Shown in pieces: positions 13,540-26,999 of a DNA stretch of 64,000 nt; position 1 is the stretch's first letter, and every line of letters begins with the position of its first letter. The stretch comes from Pachydiplax longipennis. Lineage: Eukaryota > Arthropoda > Insecta > Odonata > Libellulidae. The notes beneath the pieces are model-generated. The model saw only the letters and a program-made list of their open reading frames with translations, had not been told where the DNA came from and ran no database searches. The stretch covers positions 51,036,001-51,100,000 of the forward strand of contig JAVFKF010000015.1 in assembly GCA_036926295.1 (NCBI GenBank). The letters are read 5' to 3'. The translations under genes were made by a program, and so were the position numbers.

Positions 13540-14440
13540 CTCAACAAAAAATACTTGTGGATATGCAGGTGAGGTCGTGTGCCGATACTTACCCTTCCCG
13601 CCTCCCCACCCAACTCACCCTTTGGTGCGCACCCTTAAAAACTTCCCCACCTCAGGCCGATGCACCCGGCGTCTGCTCTTCGGGGTCTTATGGGTGAGAC
13701 GAGAGGGGAAGGGAAGGACCTTTAGCAGTAAGGGAAGGAGTATATACACACACACACCCTCCAAAGGAATATAAAAGTGGGTTCGAGAACCGGTGCATTT
13801 TCGTCTGGCGCGCGCGCACTCCCCGACGGCAAAATGACGGATCGGAGTGGTGTGAGTTTCCCTTACTTGGCAAAGGGACTGCGGGGGTGAGATCTTCTCT
13901 TCGCCCATTTGGAAATGGCGGGAAATCTCAAGCAGCTGAAGATATCTGGGGTATGGGTTGCCCTTTAAGAGGGCCGGTTATGATGCAGGATAACGCACCT
14001 GTGAGGGTCTATTTTTGAGGTTGGGAGAGGTTAGTCCCATACCCCCTCCACTGACCGAGTTGCCTTCTCATACATGTACGCTTTTAAGCAGTGCGAAAAA
14101 AATGACGGCGCATCTGCGGGTTTCGTACGGCGACCGATCGTCTGCTTGCGGTTGTTGGGTTGGGTGTAGAAGTTTCGGGAATGGAGCGATGGGATGGGCT
14201 TCGACAGCCCAGGGTGTTCGTTCCGTTCACCGCGCCCATAAATTAAGCTCGTTGTGGAAGAGGTGGCGAAAAATTCTGCAACCTCCCGCTTCCCCTTTTT
14301 TGTTTTATTCCTCCTTTTCCCGGCGAAGCGCATAATGAGATGGCGGCGCCATTGCGTGTTCCACGGAAATCCGAGGTAGCGCTCACTTTTTAATCAGTGC
14401 CTGGGGTTATAAGGTAAAGCTGCGCGTGTTTGGTTAGCCC
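13540..14440. promoter_or_regulatory. GC-rich island with TATA-like site and alternating tracts
   Basis: CpG-rich sequence containing a TATA-box-like TATAAAAG (13770-13777), an alternating (TA)3(CA)n tract at 13741-13757 and a (GC)5 tract at 13808-13817. Open frames here on both strands are low-complexity and unlike each other's codon use, so I do not call a gene. Promoter or enhancer identity is a guess. Confidence 0.3.
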
Positions 14441-14589
14441 TTTCTCAATGAAATAGATTTGTGGGGACGTAACCGTCTTGCATTTTTGATGCATAAAAAG
14501 TTTGCTTCCCGGAAATAATTTTTAATCTCGAGTTTGAGATCGCAATGAAAATATATTGCTCCGCCTTAGATTCAAAAGAAAGAGATAAC

Positions 14590-14720
14590 ATTTTTATTTC
14601 TTATTATATATAACAAATTATTATAATATAATATTAATATATAATTATATTTATAATAATATTCTTAATATAAATTTATTAGTTATACCAATATTTATGT
14701 TTTCATTTACATTAATAATA
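14590..14720. repeat. Extreme AT-rich low-complexity tract
   Basis: About 130 bases almost entirely of A and T, with many overlapping short AT palindromes (TAATATAATATTAATATATAA-type). Nothing else is seen in it. Confidence 0.9.
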
Positions 14721-17700
14721 TTTATTTTTCTATTGGATGTTTAATTTTGTAGAAACACCTCAAGTCTGATTTTCATTTCTAAGCATCATCATTAATTTTT
14801 CAAACATTAGTTTTAGAAGTACGAGTTGTTCCGCGCTTTTTCTCTTTTTTGGTATACATTGTCATTAGCCAACGTTTTGCTAGTAAAAATGATGATTCCC
14901 ATAAGGTCTTTCGATAGGGTAATTAATTAGGGTGATGACACCTAGGTAAACTAAAAGTCTCTAGTACCGAAACGAATTAAAATATTCTTGTTAAGATTCT
15001 ATAATTTTCTGGTGATGATAAGGGAAGGTAAATGATCTGTCTGATGGGAGCGTAGCGGAGAAAAAAATGGAATTGGCATGGGAAGTGGTGGTTTACGGTC
15101 CCAGCACACGTATACACACGGAAGCCAGGCCACTGGCAAATCAGTCTGGCGTGACCCCGATGTTGACTAAGGGATAGCGGTAGACATATGGAAAGGAAAA
15201 GTTAGAAAGGAGGATCCCGAAGAACTTTCCCTCTTTTACTTGCAAATGAATTTCATATTATTTAGAAAATTATTATTTCAATAGGACGGTAAAAGAATTC
15301 ATAAGTGATGTTAATAATTAGGTCTTATCCTTGCTGAAATTGAGCGGAAGTAAATAAATATATGCTTTTCATTAATTCTTAACACTTGCAATCGAAATGA
15401 GTTAATTATGACTGTGCCAGGATAGGTTTATAATTTAATAATAATTTCTTAATTACGTTATTGTTAATAATAAATTGATAATTAAGTAGATTAAGAATCA
15501 AAAATTTACAAAAAGCGATACTCGTGGATGAATAATTTAGTAATAGTATTTATATAAGTTGCATTTATCCGGACACTTAACCGATAGACGGAAATCCTCT
15601 TTTACAATAACTCCTACCACTACAAATACTGCAGTGATGCACTTGAAAATTCATATAAATACTTCTAGAGCCAGTTTTGATTCACTCGAAAAGTATCTTG
15701 ACCATCGATTAGTTAGCACCGAGTACGGAAGAAACTGACTATCACGACTTCAATCTGTTCAGCCTGTTGTAAAAACTATGGAATAAAAAATGTTGTAAAA
15801 AATTGGAATTTTAATGCTCCTTATAGGCCTATAAAACTTTCGCAGGTTACTTTATATCGCTGACTTATATACGTTGGCTTTTTAAATTTACTTAATTAAT
15901 TGCCATTAAGGATATCTACAAATACCAGATTTATGATTGATTGATTTACGAATCTGACATAATAGTGCTCCAATAAATTCCATTCATTAGCAAATGGTCG
16001 TCATAGATGAAGCATTAATTTTCAATGAGGAAAAGGGAGCTCACTCAACAGATGGCAGTTTAAATAGTATTGAAATAGATGCCAACAAAGGGAGACCAAA
16101 ACGGAAGGGTCATCGCCGTCCGGTCCAACTGGCCGCAACCGGAGAACGCGTGAAAGGAAGTGACATCCTGTCATTACTAAGGTTTACTGAAATAGAAATG
16201 TGCTTGGGGCTAGGTTATCAATATAGGTGACTTCTGCTCATTTATATTTTATGCCGTATGCTAAATGTCAGTGAAAAGCATTTCTTATGACTAATAAAAT
16301 TCTCTTATTCAGAGTAGCGATCGAAGCGTGTTTACATTTGTACAAAAAAATTAAGTAGGTTTGATTTTATTATATTCTTTCATATCTCTTCATAGCCTTT
16401 ACGGCAAACAGGCTAACATTATAGGAGATCCGAAGAGCACTTCTTAATTGACCTTGTTTTGAAAATGAAGCGACACGGAATTGCTTGCTGGAATTCGATA
16501 GCAGACATTATTTTTCCCAAATAGAAACACGCAATTTTATGACCTTGATTTCGTCATCTATGTTGAATTTTTACCTTTTATAACTAAGGTCACTGATACT
16601 TAAGTTCACCCTTCCATTGGCAATCTTTCATTCCATAGGTTCACTCAATGAGAAATTGGCCTAGTTCGAAATTAGATTATTTGACATATAAAGCCCACTT
16701 CTTGGAGAAACGCCTTAGAGAAAAACTGATTGCCATATTCCCTATCATGCGATTAGTTTCAGTTGAACTATTACAAGATAACAGGTTGTATAACGATGCA
16801 ATCAAACATTATTGAATCACTTATTTATCTTGCCCTAATTCACGATGCCCCACTTTAATGACGAACCCTCTGTATACGAGGCAGAAATTGGCCATCAAAT
16901 TATTTCGGGAAGAAGAGAAATTGAGACTGCCTATATCGAGGGTCTGCCTTTTTTGCTGGAAGACATTTGGAAGGGGATGAGGATCCGTTCGTCCGCCACG
17001 CGACCAATAAGGCCCTCCAGGCTACCCTCTTTCTGAGAACCTCTCGATAGCTACCGCTCCAACGATCTCAAGATGTCCTGAATGAGTTTTTCTTTCTCAA
17101 GAATAATTTAATCAGACATGTCACGCATGATGAATTTCCAATGAAAAATTCGTTTGAGTGAAAAACAATGAGGATCTTAATGCGAGGAAACGCTACAAAA
17201 TCGTTTACTGGAGGATTTACACTATTTTTTGTCCTACTCCTCATACACTCGTCGTTTTTCCTTTGTGGTAATTTTGATGTGATACTGATGAGGATGGAAG
17301 GACTTTTGCACGATGCACATTGATACAGGGTGTAACAATATTTCTTTGCAAATTGGAATTAAAGGAAAACGGAAAGCAACATAAATGCACAGTTTGTTGC
17401 ATTCTACTTGGGAGACTATTGTGAATTTTCGATCACACTAAACATCAAAATTCGTTCGCCAGCAGAAGGTGAAGCTAAAGGTGAATACTAAAATACCGGT
17501 ACGAAAATGTTGGTATGAAGTTGGAAAAAAAATTATAGTTTCAAAATATTCATCATTTACTGCTACAACGTGGCGCAGAGAAAAAAGTTCGCAGAAGTCC
17601 GTGCTAACTTCACAGCCGGGTAAGTCTCACATGATGTAGAGATACACCGTTTCTGTTCTGCATATGTTTTCGGATTCTGACGAAACACGTGGTCTTTTAG

Positions 17701-18639
17701 CCACTCCATAGGAAAATTTACAGAGGATCAAATCTGAGGAAAAATATTTACTCATATTTCTTGAGAATCGGGGTTTATCGCATCAAGAACTCTCCATACA
17801 GAGTGCCAGAATTCCCTGACCCTTTACCTCACATTCCGCTCCTATACAGGACACGGTTTGCATTATATCAACCTTTAAACTAAGCATAAAAATTTAACTG
17901 TAACTAACATCAAAATTAAATGCAATAATTCGTCCCGAGCGGTCTATTTAAAATTTAAATATACCCCTTAACATGTTGCATATTAGATGTTTAAATGCCG
18001 AAAATGGTATTTAAATCTTCTCCCATGGGCTGGGATATCTGTCTGTTTTCTTAATATTTTCATTGCTATCGTAGAGTTTAAGAACTTGAGTCAAACTTTT
18101 ACACCCTCGTAAGATATTTATGAATGTAATTTTACAAAGCAGTACCTGGTACCTATTAAATGCACTAGGCCTAAAAATTAAGAGGGAATAATAAAGGACG
18201 TTCCGTCATTTTCTAAAGTGAATAATGATAATATATTGGGAGGGCCTAAAAGCGGTCCTTAAGCTCTGGGCTTCCTGGTAATTCTAAATTCACCCCCTGG
18301 GTAGAATGCGGTTATTAGAATATAATGATACTAGAATAACTTGTTAGAATAAGTGACATTTGGATAACGTATGTATTCGGCTAGTCACTAGTGTTATTGT
18401 GACAACCGGGGCTTCCAAGCGTTTCGTAACGTATGTGTCGGAAGTCATCCTCCGATCCGCGATATTCAATCATTCATTATGCAACCTTAACTGCAAGTCG
18501 TTCCCGTTTATGCCTCCTTCCTCGGTGTACTTGTTGCGTATCTCAAACGAGCAATCAAAACCCTTGCATGCCCTATACTTTTCCCCCTCCATCGTCACAA
18601 ACTGTAAACTGTTTGGGATAAACAAGGCTGAGGGAGAGT
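14721..18639. other. AT-rich non-coding DNA
   Basis: Slightly GC-richer patches at about 15.0-15.2, 16.1 and 16.9-17.06 kb hold frames of 63-78 codons with no recognisable protein. No element identified. Confidence 0.65.
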
Positions 18640-19200
18640 GCGTGCTAGCAATTTACTCGCGGAACCTTTTGCAACACCCTCGCCTCACCTGGTATTATCG
18701 TCGTAGCTCTACAACACCTTCACCCTTTCCTACCCACACTCCGCCGCTCACTAATCCATTGTGAACTCCCTTTCTCCGTCCCGACCTCTTTCGGTCTGCC
18801 GGCATATGGGTCTCCCAAAACTAGAGTGGTTAGCGCGGTGCTCCGGGGGGAGGAATGTATTCGGAAAGAGAAAGGGGTCCGGGCCCTAAAAAATCACCCT
18901 CTAAGGGTCACTCACCGACCCTATTCCGGAACGAACCCTGGGCCGCGAGGCAGGTGCGTTAACACCGCTATGCACAGGGCGAAAGTCTGCTCTCTTTTTC
19001 CCTCATCTGCTATGAAATTTCCATTTGGGTGAGGGAAATAAAGAGGTTGGGAAGAGAGAGAGAAAAACCTCTTAAGGAGTTGTAGGGGAGGGAGGTCGAA
19101 GGAACGCCCCTTTAATTCAGGAGTGGCTCGCACTTTACGAGAGATCCGTGGCATTAACTTGTATTAAGTCAAATTGAGTGGGGAGCCACCTCAGCGGCCG
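18640..19200. other. GC-richer island, pyrimidine then purine bias
   Basis: CpG-rich, with GGGGGG and a purine run GGGAAGAGAGAGAGAAAAA near 19,050. No protein-like frame is seen. Confidence 0.55.
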
Positions 19201-20079
19201 AGGTATTTTCTCAGAATTTTGATATTTCGCGGGAGCTTAAGTGAGCGGTAAAATGAACGGTAACCGGTGAGATATTTTTTCGGCAAATTTGGACTACAGT
19301 ATAATCTACCAAGGTGGATTTCACGCATTTATATGTTAAGAAGCTTAATTTAGGTGTCCGTATGGCCTCGTAATAACAAGTTGGACCTATGATCAACATT
19401 TATGATGAATCTATTCATCCCCGCCAGATGTTTGTAATTCAAGAAATTCATCCCTGTAAATATGGGGAGTTCCAACAACTTCATTCATTCAAGAATCGCT
19501 GCTAAATTATAGTTTATAATCTTAAGAAGATTTTCACAACAAGTAAATCGTTTCTTAATGATAATTGATCGCATTCGTTAGCTTACTTCTCATCTGGTGG
19601 AAGTAATAATTGCTAGTATATAACTTGAAGTTTTTCTTGCCTTGTTTTTATTTAGATTATAAATACATATATGTTGGCCTTGGCATAATCGGTTCATAGA
19701 CCATGAATGGACAATTAAATTATTTATTGCTAAAAATATCTACCCTTTTGACCTTAAATTTTTGATAGCTTTCCATGATTAGAGTGGAATGAAAATAAAA
19801 CGTCGAAAAGTTGTGTTTTTATTCCCATCTTTTCACATACCTTCTAAAAATTATTTTCAAATTCCAGTCCTGTTGGTAAGATTAAGAAAATTTTGCGATT
19901 TTTATGCCATGAAATAAGTCAACATTTTTATTTGATATATTATTTCTTCAGTTTATCTGAGGAATTAACCATAAAATAAAATGCATTGCAATAACACAAA
20001 TATTTGTCTCCTGTACATCGCTTTATTAGTTGATAACCTAGCCTTTAAAAGGCGAATCCTGCTGTTGTCGAAAAACCTT
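19201..20079. other. AT-rich non-coding DNA
   Basis: Nothing identified. Confidence 0.7.
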
Positions 20080-20600
20080 TCTGGAAATTCAATACCGTTC
20101 TTGATTCATGCAATACTTTTCCTCCCTTTCCCGTGAAAGCCCAGCGGTCAGCTGTTTCTCCACTACATCCGGCAAATATTCGTCCAAATGTCTCATTTCA
20201 AAAACCGCCCCTTTGGGGATTTCTACACGAAAGGTGAACTCAACCCTCTCTTAATTCGCTCACCCTTTCCAGGGTCCAGTCGAAGGGGTTGGTGACCTGC
20301 CAATCCGCCAGGTGTTGAGGCCTTCTGCACCCCCGCATACATCTACTCCAATTTTACTTACCTCCTGCGATCATATCCCCGCACTGGGACCAAGGTGGAA
20401 GCGCACAGGCGTGTCGGCACGCGCCCGTGACGTGTTGTTTGTCGGGCCACGTGCTATACATAATCGAGCCCTTTCAATTTAATCTCTTTCGGAGCACGCT
20501 GTTATTTTGTTTGACGGTCTGCACACCACGAGCCACGCATCTGCCGTTTTGGGGGCGACAGATAAGAGTTCTCTCCGTGATTAAAAACTCTTGCTGTTGA
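20080..20600. promoter_or_regulatory. GC-richer island with E-box CACGTG
   Basis: Non-repetitive sequence, sharply more GC-rich than its flanks, with many CpGs and a CACGTG palindrome (20448-20453). No coding frame is evident. It looks like a conserved non-coding element. Confidence 0.3.
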
Positions 20601-23600
20601 AGATTTTAGAGATATGAAACATGAGCCAAAAAAACGTGAACGGTATGTTGATGGGATGTGACTTGCTTTATCTTCGGTGTTGCGGATGCTGACGTGACCG
20701 ACATGCAGTCGAGTACTTAGTGCTTTATCATCTGTTTGCTCGATTTAACTTATTATGTAAATATTCGCCTTTCATGACCCCCCATTGCACGGAGCAATTG
20801 TGGGGATATGTAAACAGGAATGGGTCACGAATACAGGCGAGACTAGCAGATGTCGAATCTAAGATAACTAATATCTAACTCGTGTGTTAACTTGTGAATA
20901 TTTCTTTTAAAATCGTGGTAAAATGTAAGGAAAAGAAGATGTATAAAATGTGCCGAATATAGGAAACTGAAATATTTGGTGAAATTTTGGTTGTTTGGTG
21001 GACTTCGTCCTGAAGATAGGCCCTAGGGAAGAAGCCGAAACGTCGACTACCATGGAGAATGTGACCCACCAGGAATCCCGTGAAACCTTCCTGCATAATC
21101 TATCATAGTTTTTTAGAGAACCCATAGTGAACCCTCCATGTTGTGTGTGAGTTATTTTATGGATAGATATGGTTAAATCTTAGATGGCTTAGATATGTTA
21201 AATTAAATACAAATAAGCCCTTCAGCCCCTAACAATTACTCCAAATTTTAGATAAAATATTTATGTTTTGTCCAGTACAATGCGACAAGTTTAAAGCTTT
21301 CCAGAGCAGGATACCGATTAAAAGTAAGAAGGAGTTACTCTCAAGAATTGCATCTAAAATTAGTTTCTTCAACGATTGTAAATAATCCGAATTATATTAG
21401 TATTATCCAACATAGGCATTACAAACACTATATTACAGATTCATTAAAAATTAAGTTAATTTTGTATATTCTTAATTCAAAGAAATAACCGAATTAGATA
21501 TAAGTAAATTCACGTCAAAGAAAAACTCTTGACTTCTTTACAAAAACACTAAATTTCCAGAATATCAGTTTGTGTAAGTATATTTCATCTTACTGCGATG
21601 GAAGATTTAAGTACACCAGTTCTGATTTTTTACAAACTCAGTTTCATAGTATAAAATTAAGTTACTTATATAGATTGAGACTTCTTTAAGTTGTTCCTTG
21701 ACGTAATTTTTCATTAAAATAATTTTGCATTTAAGAATGTCTTTTTAGAACTAAATAATAAATTTTTATTTTCTCCAATTCATTTTAATGTCGTTCTGGG
21801 AAGTCGGATCTAATACGATAGATTAAGTTCTTATTTCTCTGGTACCGAAAATTAAAAATGGTGAAGTGCATATCTGAAAGAACATTCGGAGAATAAAACC
21901 TTTTACTGCGACGAAAGAGATTTCATCATATTATTATATAGTTCAATCCTTTATTAAAAATATGTTACTTCGCAAGAATAGATTCCTGCGAACTCACGTA
22001 GATCCTTTTCGTGTTGTTTAAATAATTCCGTTAATATTATTTCAAGTCAGACGTTAGGATGAGGATTTACGATCCTTGATGCAAGTTCAATCCATTAATC
22101 TGCCAAAGCCGACCATAATTCAAAAGGAGTCTTTGTTTATAGAAGTCACGGAATAAGAGTTTTATTTCCCAGAGCATACATTTCGTATATACCCGCACGC
22201 AAGTCTTGTCATTGCAAAATTCTATTTCGGAGTGGAGAGCTTAACTGTATTTTTTGAGTTATGAGAGAGGTAAAAAATGAAGGCAATCCGAAAAATGCTA
22301 TGGTAATGGGCTCTACGCTATTTCGCTCCTTTATTGCATTTCTTTGCAGCCAAAGCTTTGATGAACCTGCGTACACGTGAATCGAATGTTCAAATGCAAA
22401 ATCTAAATTCACGCAGGGGACATTACGTCCTTCGGAAAAAAAAATCATTGCGAGAGTGGATAGCTTTATGATCGAAAAGAGGATAAAGGAAATTGGAAGA
22501 GATTGAACACTACGATCCATTTCGATGCGGAACGACGTCGCTAGGGATTCTGAACAAGAGCGAAAAAGAGGATGCCTTCTTCCAGTGGTGGGAGAGCCGT
22601 CCACCCGTAGAAAATACAGAATCGACCCCTTGATCCTCGGCTTTGCGAGCGACGATTCGAAATGGATCCATTCCGGAAGTGTATAGATGAAAAAACCCCT
22701 AAGGGATTCGTGGGAAGGCGAGTTGTAGTTCTTAATGACGCAAGATTTTTCACTTTTCTTTTAAAGTATCCAAAGCACAAAATACATCCAGGTAAAGTGA
22801 TTCCACCTGAAATTTGGACCCCGTTGGACTTTGAGATGAAAAGTAAAATATAATTGATCTTAATAGATGCAAACTAAATATTTGGAACGCACTCTGTTAC
22901 TTGTATTATTTATCTTTATTATGTTTCACATACATGTCATTCCATTTAAATATTAAATGATACTTTTTATAAAAATAAAAACATACAGAGTGAAATACAT
23001 ACTATCTTAGTGTTTATTAATTTATTAAGATCTTTATAATCATTGTTTTCGTTAAAAATTTTCTATACAGTAATGCAATGTCACTGCGAGAATCTGTATA
23101 CAGGTGAATGAAATGCAACTTCTATAGTGTATGTGGATGAATAGAAAATCGTTTCTTTTATAGAATCAGAGTATGATTAGATGTGAAAAACATGCTTGTT
23201 TTCTTTCACCATAAAGTTACTAGATAATTTTAAGAAATTCATCAAAAAATGTTGGGAAAAGCCCCTTCTAAAAATGTGTACAAATTATTGATGTAGTACA
23301 TATTTCACTTACATTAAATTTTATGGCTTCAGATGGTTTAACACTATGTATTCATTTAGTATATGCGATAAATTGAGTTTATTCACTGTGACGTAAACTT
23401 CCTGTGGTATAACCTTAAGACTTTTATGAACCAATATTTCAGACGAAGTTTAAAACGATATTTAGAAGTTTCGGTCAAGAAATGATTTCATATATGCTTC
23501 GTTTAGGAGCGACAGAAGTTACCCAAGGGACGATTCAATCGATAAAGACATAAAAATGCACTCCTTACTAAACTTAATACAAGGAATTTCACTCATAACA

Positions 23601-23689
23601 TCGCTTTATCTGCGGAAAGGGGAAGTAAGAAAAATTTCGGAAAATCGACGACAGACGAGCACATAAATTCAGTCCAAATGGTCACGTAG
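20601..23689. other. AT-rich non-coding DNA
   Basis: Contains the ribozyme-like core at 21.0 kb. Around 22.2-22.85 kb, moderate-GC sequence carries opposing frames (131 codons minus, 63 codons plus) with no domain, which I do not call. Confidence 0.6.
21001..21060 (+). mobile_element. Hammerhead-ribozyme-like core of a retroelement remnant
   Basis: CTGAAGA (21010-21016, fitting CUGANGA) is followed by a short GGC/GCC stem (21019-21021 with 21034-21036), then GAAA (21037-21040), C, and a palindromic GTCGAC (21042-21047) leading into CTA. This order is that of a type I hammerhead with a tiny stem III, the form reported from Penelope-like retroelements. Two unpaired bases after CUGANGA and a weak stem I suggest decay. 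No reverse-transcriptase reading frame is visible nearby. Confidence 0.35.
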
Positions 23690-23863
23690 TGATTTCCTCG
23701 ATCCTTCTCTATATCTCAGGATCCTTTTTTCCTTCCGTTCCGTTATTCTTTCGCTCCGGCAGTAGTTCGTTTTCCGGCGTTTCTCCGCATATCGCTTCAC
23801 TTTTATTTTTTTATACTCACCTTAACGACCCACCTTGTTGCTTTTTTTATCGCCGGTAGTTCA

Positions 23864-23877
23864 CCACCAGGGGGACT
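23864..23877 (+). promoter_or_regulatory. CTCF-like motif
   Basis: CCACCAGGGGG matches the first eleven positions of the CTCF core CCASYAGRKGGCRS. The following ACT departs from it. It sits in a GC-richer patch (about 23.69-24.10 kb). CTCF marks insulators in insects as in vertebrates. Confidence 0.35.
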
Positions 23878-26242
23878 CGCCGTTTAAAAAATAAAAGGAA
23901 ATTGTTGCGCCGACGATGAAATAAAGTCGTAGTTAGGCGAGAACCACGGCTGGAGGACAATGCAAAAAACAAGTGAACTGCGATTGCGAAGAGAAAAAAT
24001 TGCTTCACATAAAACTGTAATGGTTAGCTCGTGCATTCTCCAACTTCCTCCTTTGAATATTCGTTTCCTCGTAATTTATTTTCACTGATTGCTCCGGCTA
24101 TTAATCTGCTCGGTTTTGTGCAGGAGAGGTTGAGAAATAACTGCAATGGACTGCGAGATTTCTTCTAAGCGTTGCACAATTACGTGTTACTTCTAGGGGG
24201 ATGTGAGGTTAAATTCCACTACTGGAATGTGAGCATTAGCGAATACGGGGAGACAGTTCTGGTATTTTAATGTCGAACAAGCTGAGGTTACAAAAGTCTC
24301 GCAACTAATTTCATGGTGCATGCTACAACAGGTCTTATCTGATTTCCATGCTAGGGACCAGAGCTAAATTTTGCTCAGTTTGAGATATCTCACATTATAC
24401 AATCCAAACAAAGGTTGCCAACTATCTTTAGGGTTATAAAACTTTCAGTTTTGCTTAAATTAAGACATTTGGACATTTCTTGCGTTTTGTTCAGGATTAT
24501 CCTGAATGATATCAAATAATTACTTTGTGAGAAATGGGGAGTAAAATATAAGAAAGTAATTTTAACAAGAAGAAGATTAATTGATGAAATTGATTTAGAT
24601 TACTCTACTTTACATCCTAAATAAATGCATAAATATAAAATTCGGAAAATAAAATTTAAAAATTCAAATTATGGAACTGTAAATGCCAATATCTAGTATA
24701 CGAGTACAGAGAGAAACGTTTTATACTAAGAGTGAAAATTTGGAGCACATAATCTGAAATTTAACTTCAACGGTGTAAAAAATAGAAATATTTGTCGTAT
24801 GAAATTATTTCCATATATACTCACAAATATGACAGTCACGTAATTCTTCCCCTGGCTAAACACGCAAATATTCCCGTATGACGTCGGTAAACCTTCTATC
24901 ATCTCATATTTTTGAACTTAAGATTTTAATTTTTCTATTTTTATTCTCAATATTTTTTCCTGATCGCCTCTGATAGAATTTCCATCGAGATGTGTTCAAC
25001 GAACGTATACAGGAAAAGAAACATGGATATAACTACTACTGCGACTCTTTCATTCATATGATAAAAATAATTTTATATTCGGAATTTCATGTATTAATAA
25101 GCTCAATAAGACTACGATTGTAGACTTACGTTTTCAACACGTAATATACCTTTTATCCTTCTTTCTTTTATTCCAAAATCGATAAAAATTGATTCGTCTA
25201 ACAAGTGCTCTATCTTTTCGTAAATTTTTTTCATCTTCCCAATAATATTTGCCGATTTCTTACCTGGCTCAACAGACCCATCTCTGTTAAATTTATTTCT
25301 CGGACTTTTTATCACCTTCGGTCAAAGTTAATCGCTGCCCTCTCGAAGAAGTGTACTTACTGCGCAATCTCGTCTTCACCGTAAAGTTTCTGATTCCTTC
25401 CTTGTTATGGGGATTGGAGAAGAGAGAGCATAAGAGCATGAGAAGGTGGAGTACGGCCGTATCGAAGGCATAAAAGTTTATAAAGGGGTTATTTATTCGT
25501 CATTCGTTTTTATTTTTACTGCTCCGGGGAGGCCCAGGTGGCGATCGTTTCGGTAGCATCCGGTCTTGCTGGCGAAATCTCCGCCTCCGACTCCTTCTTA
25601 AGGGGAGTATCGTGCGAATGTATGCGAGGGAAAAAGGAGGAGTGGCTCTCGAAATGAGTCACTCTGCAGCGATCAAGAGTCGTATATTAAGTATGAGCAA
25701 ACTCGAACTAAATGTAGCTGACAGAAAGCTGGAGAGAAAAGTTTTCGGTAGAATAGTCTACTAAAATATTACGTTTATATTTCTCACCATTGAATCGCGT
25801 ACTCAATCTTCTTCTACGATTTCTCATAGCTTTAAAGGTTTCTTTCCGCTATTGATATAGTATAATTTCTGATGTTCTTAGCGATTCATACTTAATAGAG
25901 TTTAAATTATGTGATAGAGTTTGATGATGTGTGATATTTACTGATGTAAATGCTCACATGACGTAGTGAGAATAACAGTTGTTATCTAGGAGTTAAATAT
26001 TTTTTATTATTTTATTTAAAAATATTTTGTTCGTTTTATGTCGTATTCTCATCACAATTTGACGATATGCTTCTTAACATTAATAGAGATCTAACAGTAT
26101 ACACAGCGCAGCGGTTTCTCGATTAGACTAATTAACTTGCAGATATTTATTGAACTTAAAATCGAATAATTCTAAATAATATTCAGTGGTTCATGACTAT
26201 AGCTCACAGAGCCCTTTTTCTTTGATTAATACTGGATCTTCT

Positions 26243-26264
26243 TCTCTCTCTCTCTCTCTCTCTC
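26243..26264. repeat. (TC)11 microsatellite
   Basis: Eleven uninterrupted TC units. Confidence 0.97.
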
Positions 26265-26999
26265 GTTATTTCTTGTATGATTACGTAAGTATCGTCAACG
26301 AAAATTCTATAGATATAACATTTTTGGGGGATTCATTGGTATAATTAAGGTTTAATCTCGTAATTGGTTTCTATTCAATGTAAAACTATGGATGAAACAT
26401 GTATTCATGGTGATCGATAAACTAGATTGTGAATAATGATAGGAAAATGCTAACTCGTTCAAAATATATCCTCTTTTAGAATGTTTATGTAGCTTCACAA
26501 ACGATTAGTGATTTCTTCATATTTTCCAGAAGTTTATAACTTGTAACTTGTTGAAAATACGAAGGACTTCACCAATCATTTGTAATGGCGTTCAACGACG
26601 TTAGGCCTGAACACCTTGAGTTTCTTTATATAGCATCTTCTATTTCTGTTTTTCAATCAATTTAATTTTCGATTTTTTCTTTCAACGGCGTAAGACAGTC
26701 AAATCCGAATTCCAAAATAGGTGCACTCTTTCAAAGTTATTATTTTCAAATAACTACATGTATATTTTCGTTTCCTTCCTGTCTAATTCATTAAATACCT
26801 GCTAACTTCTTCATATTTATGACATTGCGAAAGTTGCATTTGCGATAAAAAAATAAAGTATCACTTTTTATGAAGCGCTCGTAAGTTACTAATTACCATT
26901 TAGTTCAAATAGCATAAAATATCAAGCGAATAAAACGGAAGCAAAGCCATCGGAAATATTAGCAACTATCATTATTCTGCACAACATGGGAATGGATTG

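Larger units (their letters stand above)
23690..26999. other. Non-coding DNA: GC-richer patches in AT-rich background
   Basis: GC-richer at 23.69-24.1 kb (with the CTCF-like motif) and 25.33-25.70 kb. The rest is AT-rich, with the (TC)11 run at 26.24 kb. No gene seen. Confidence 0.6.
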
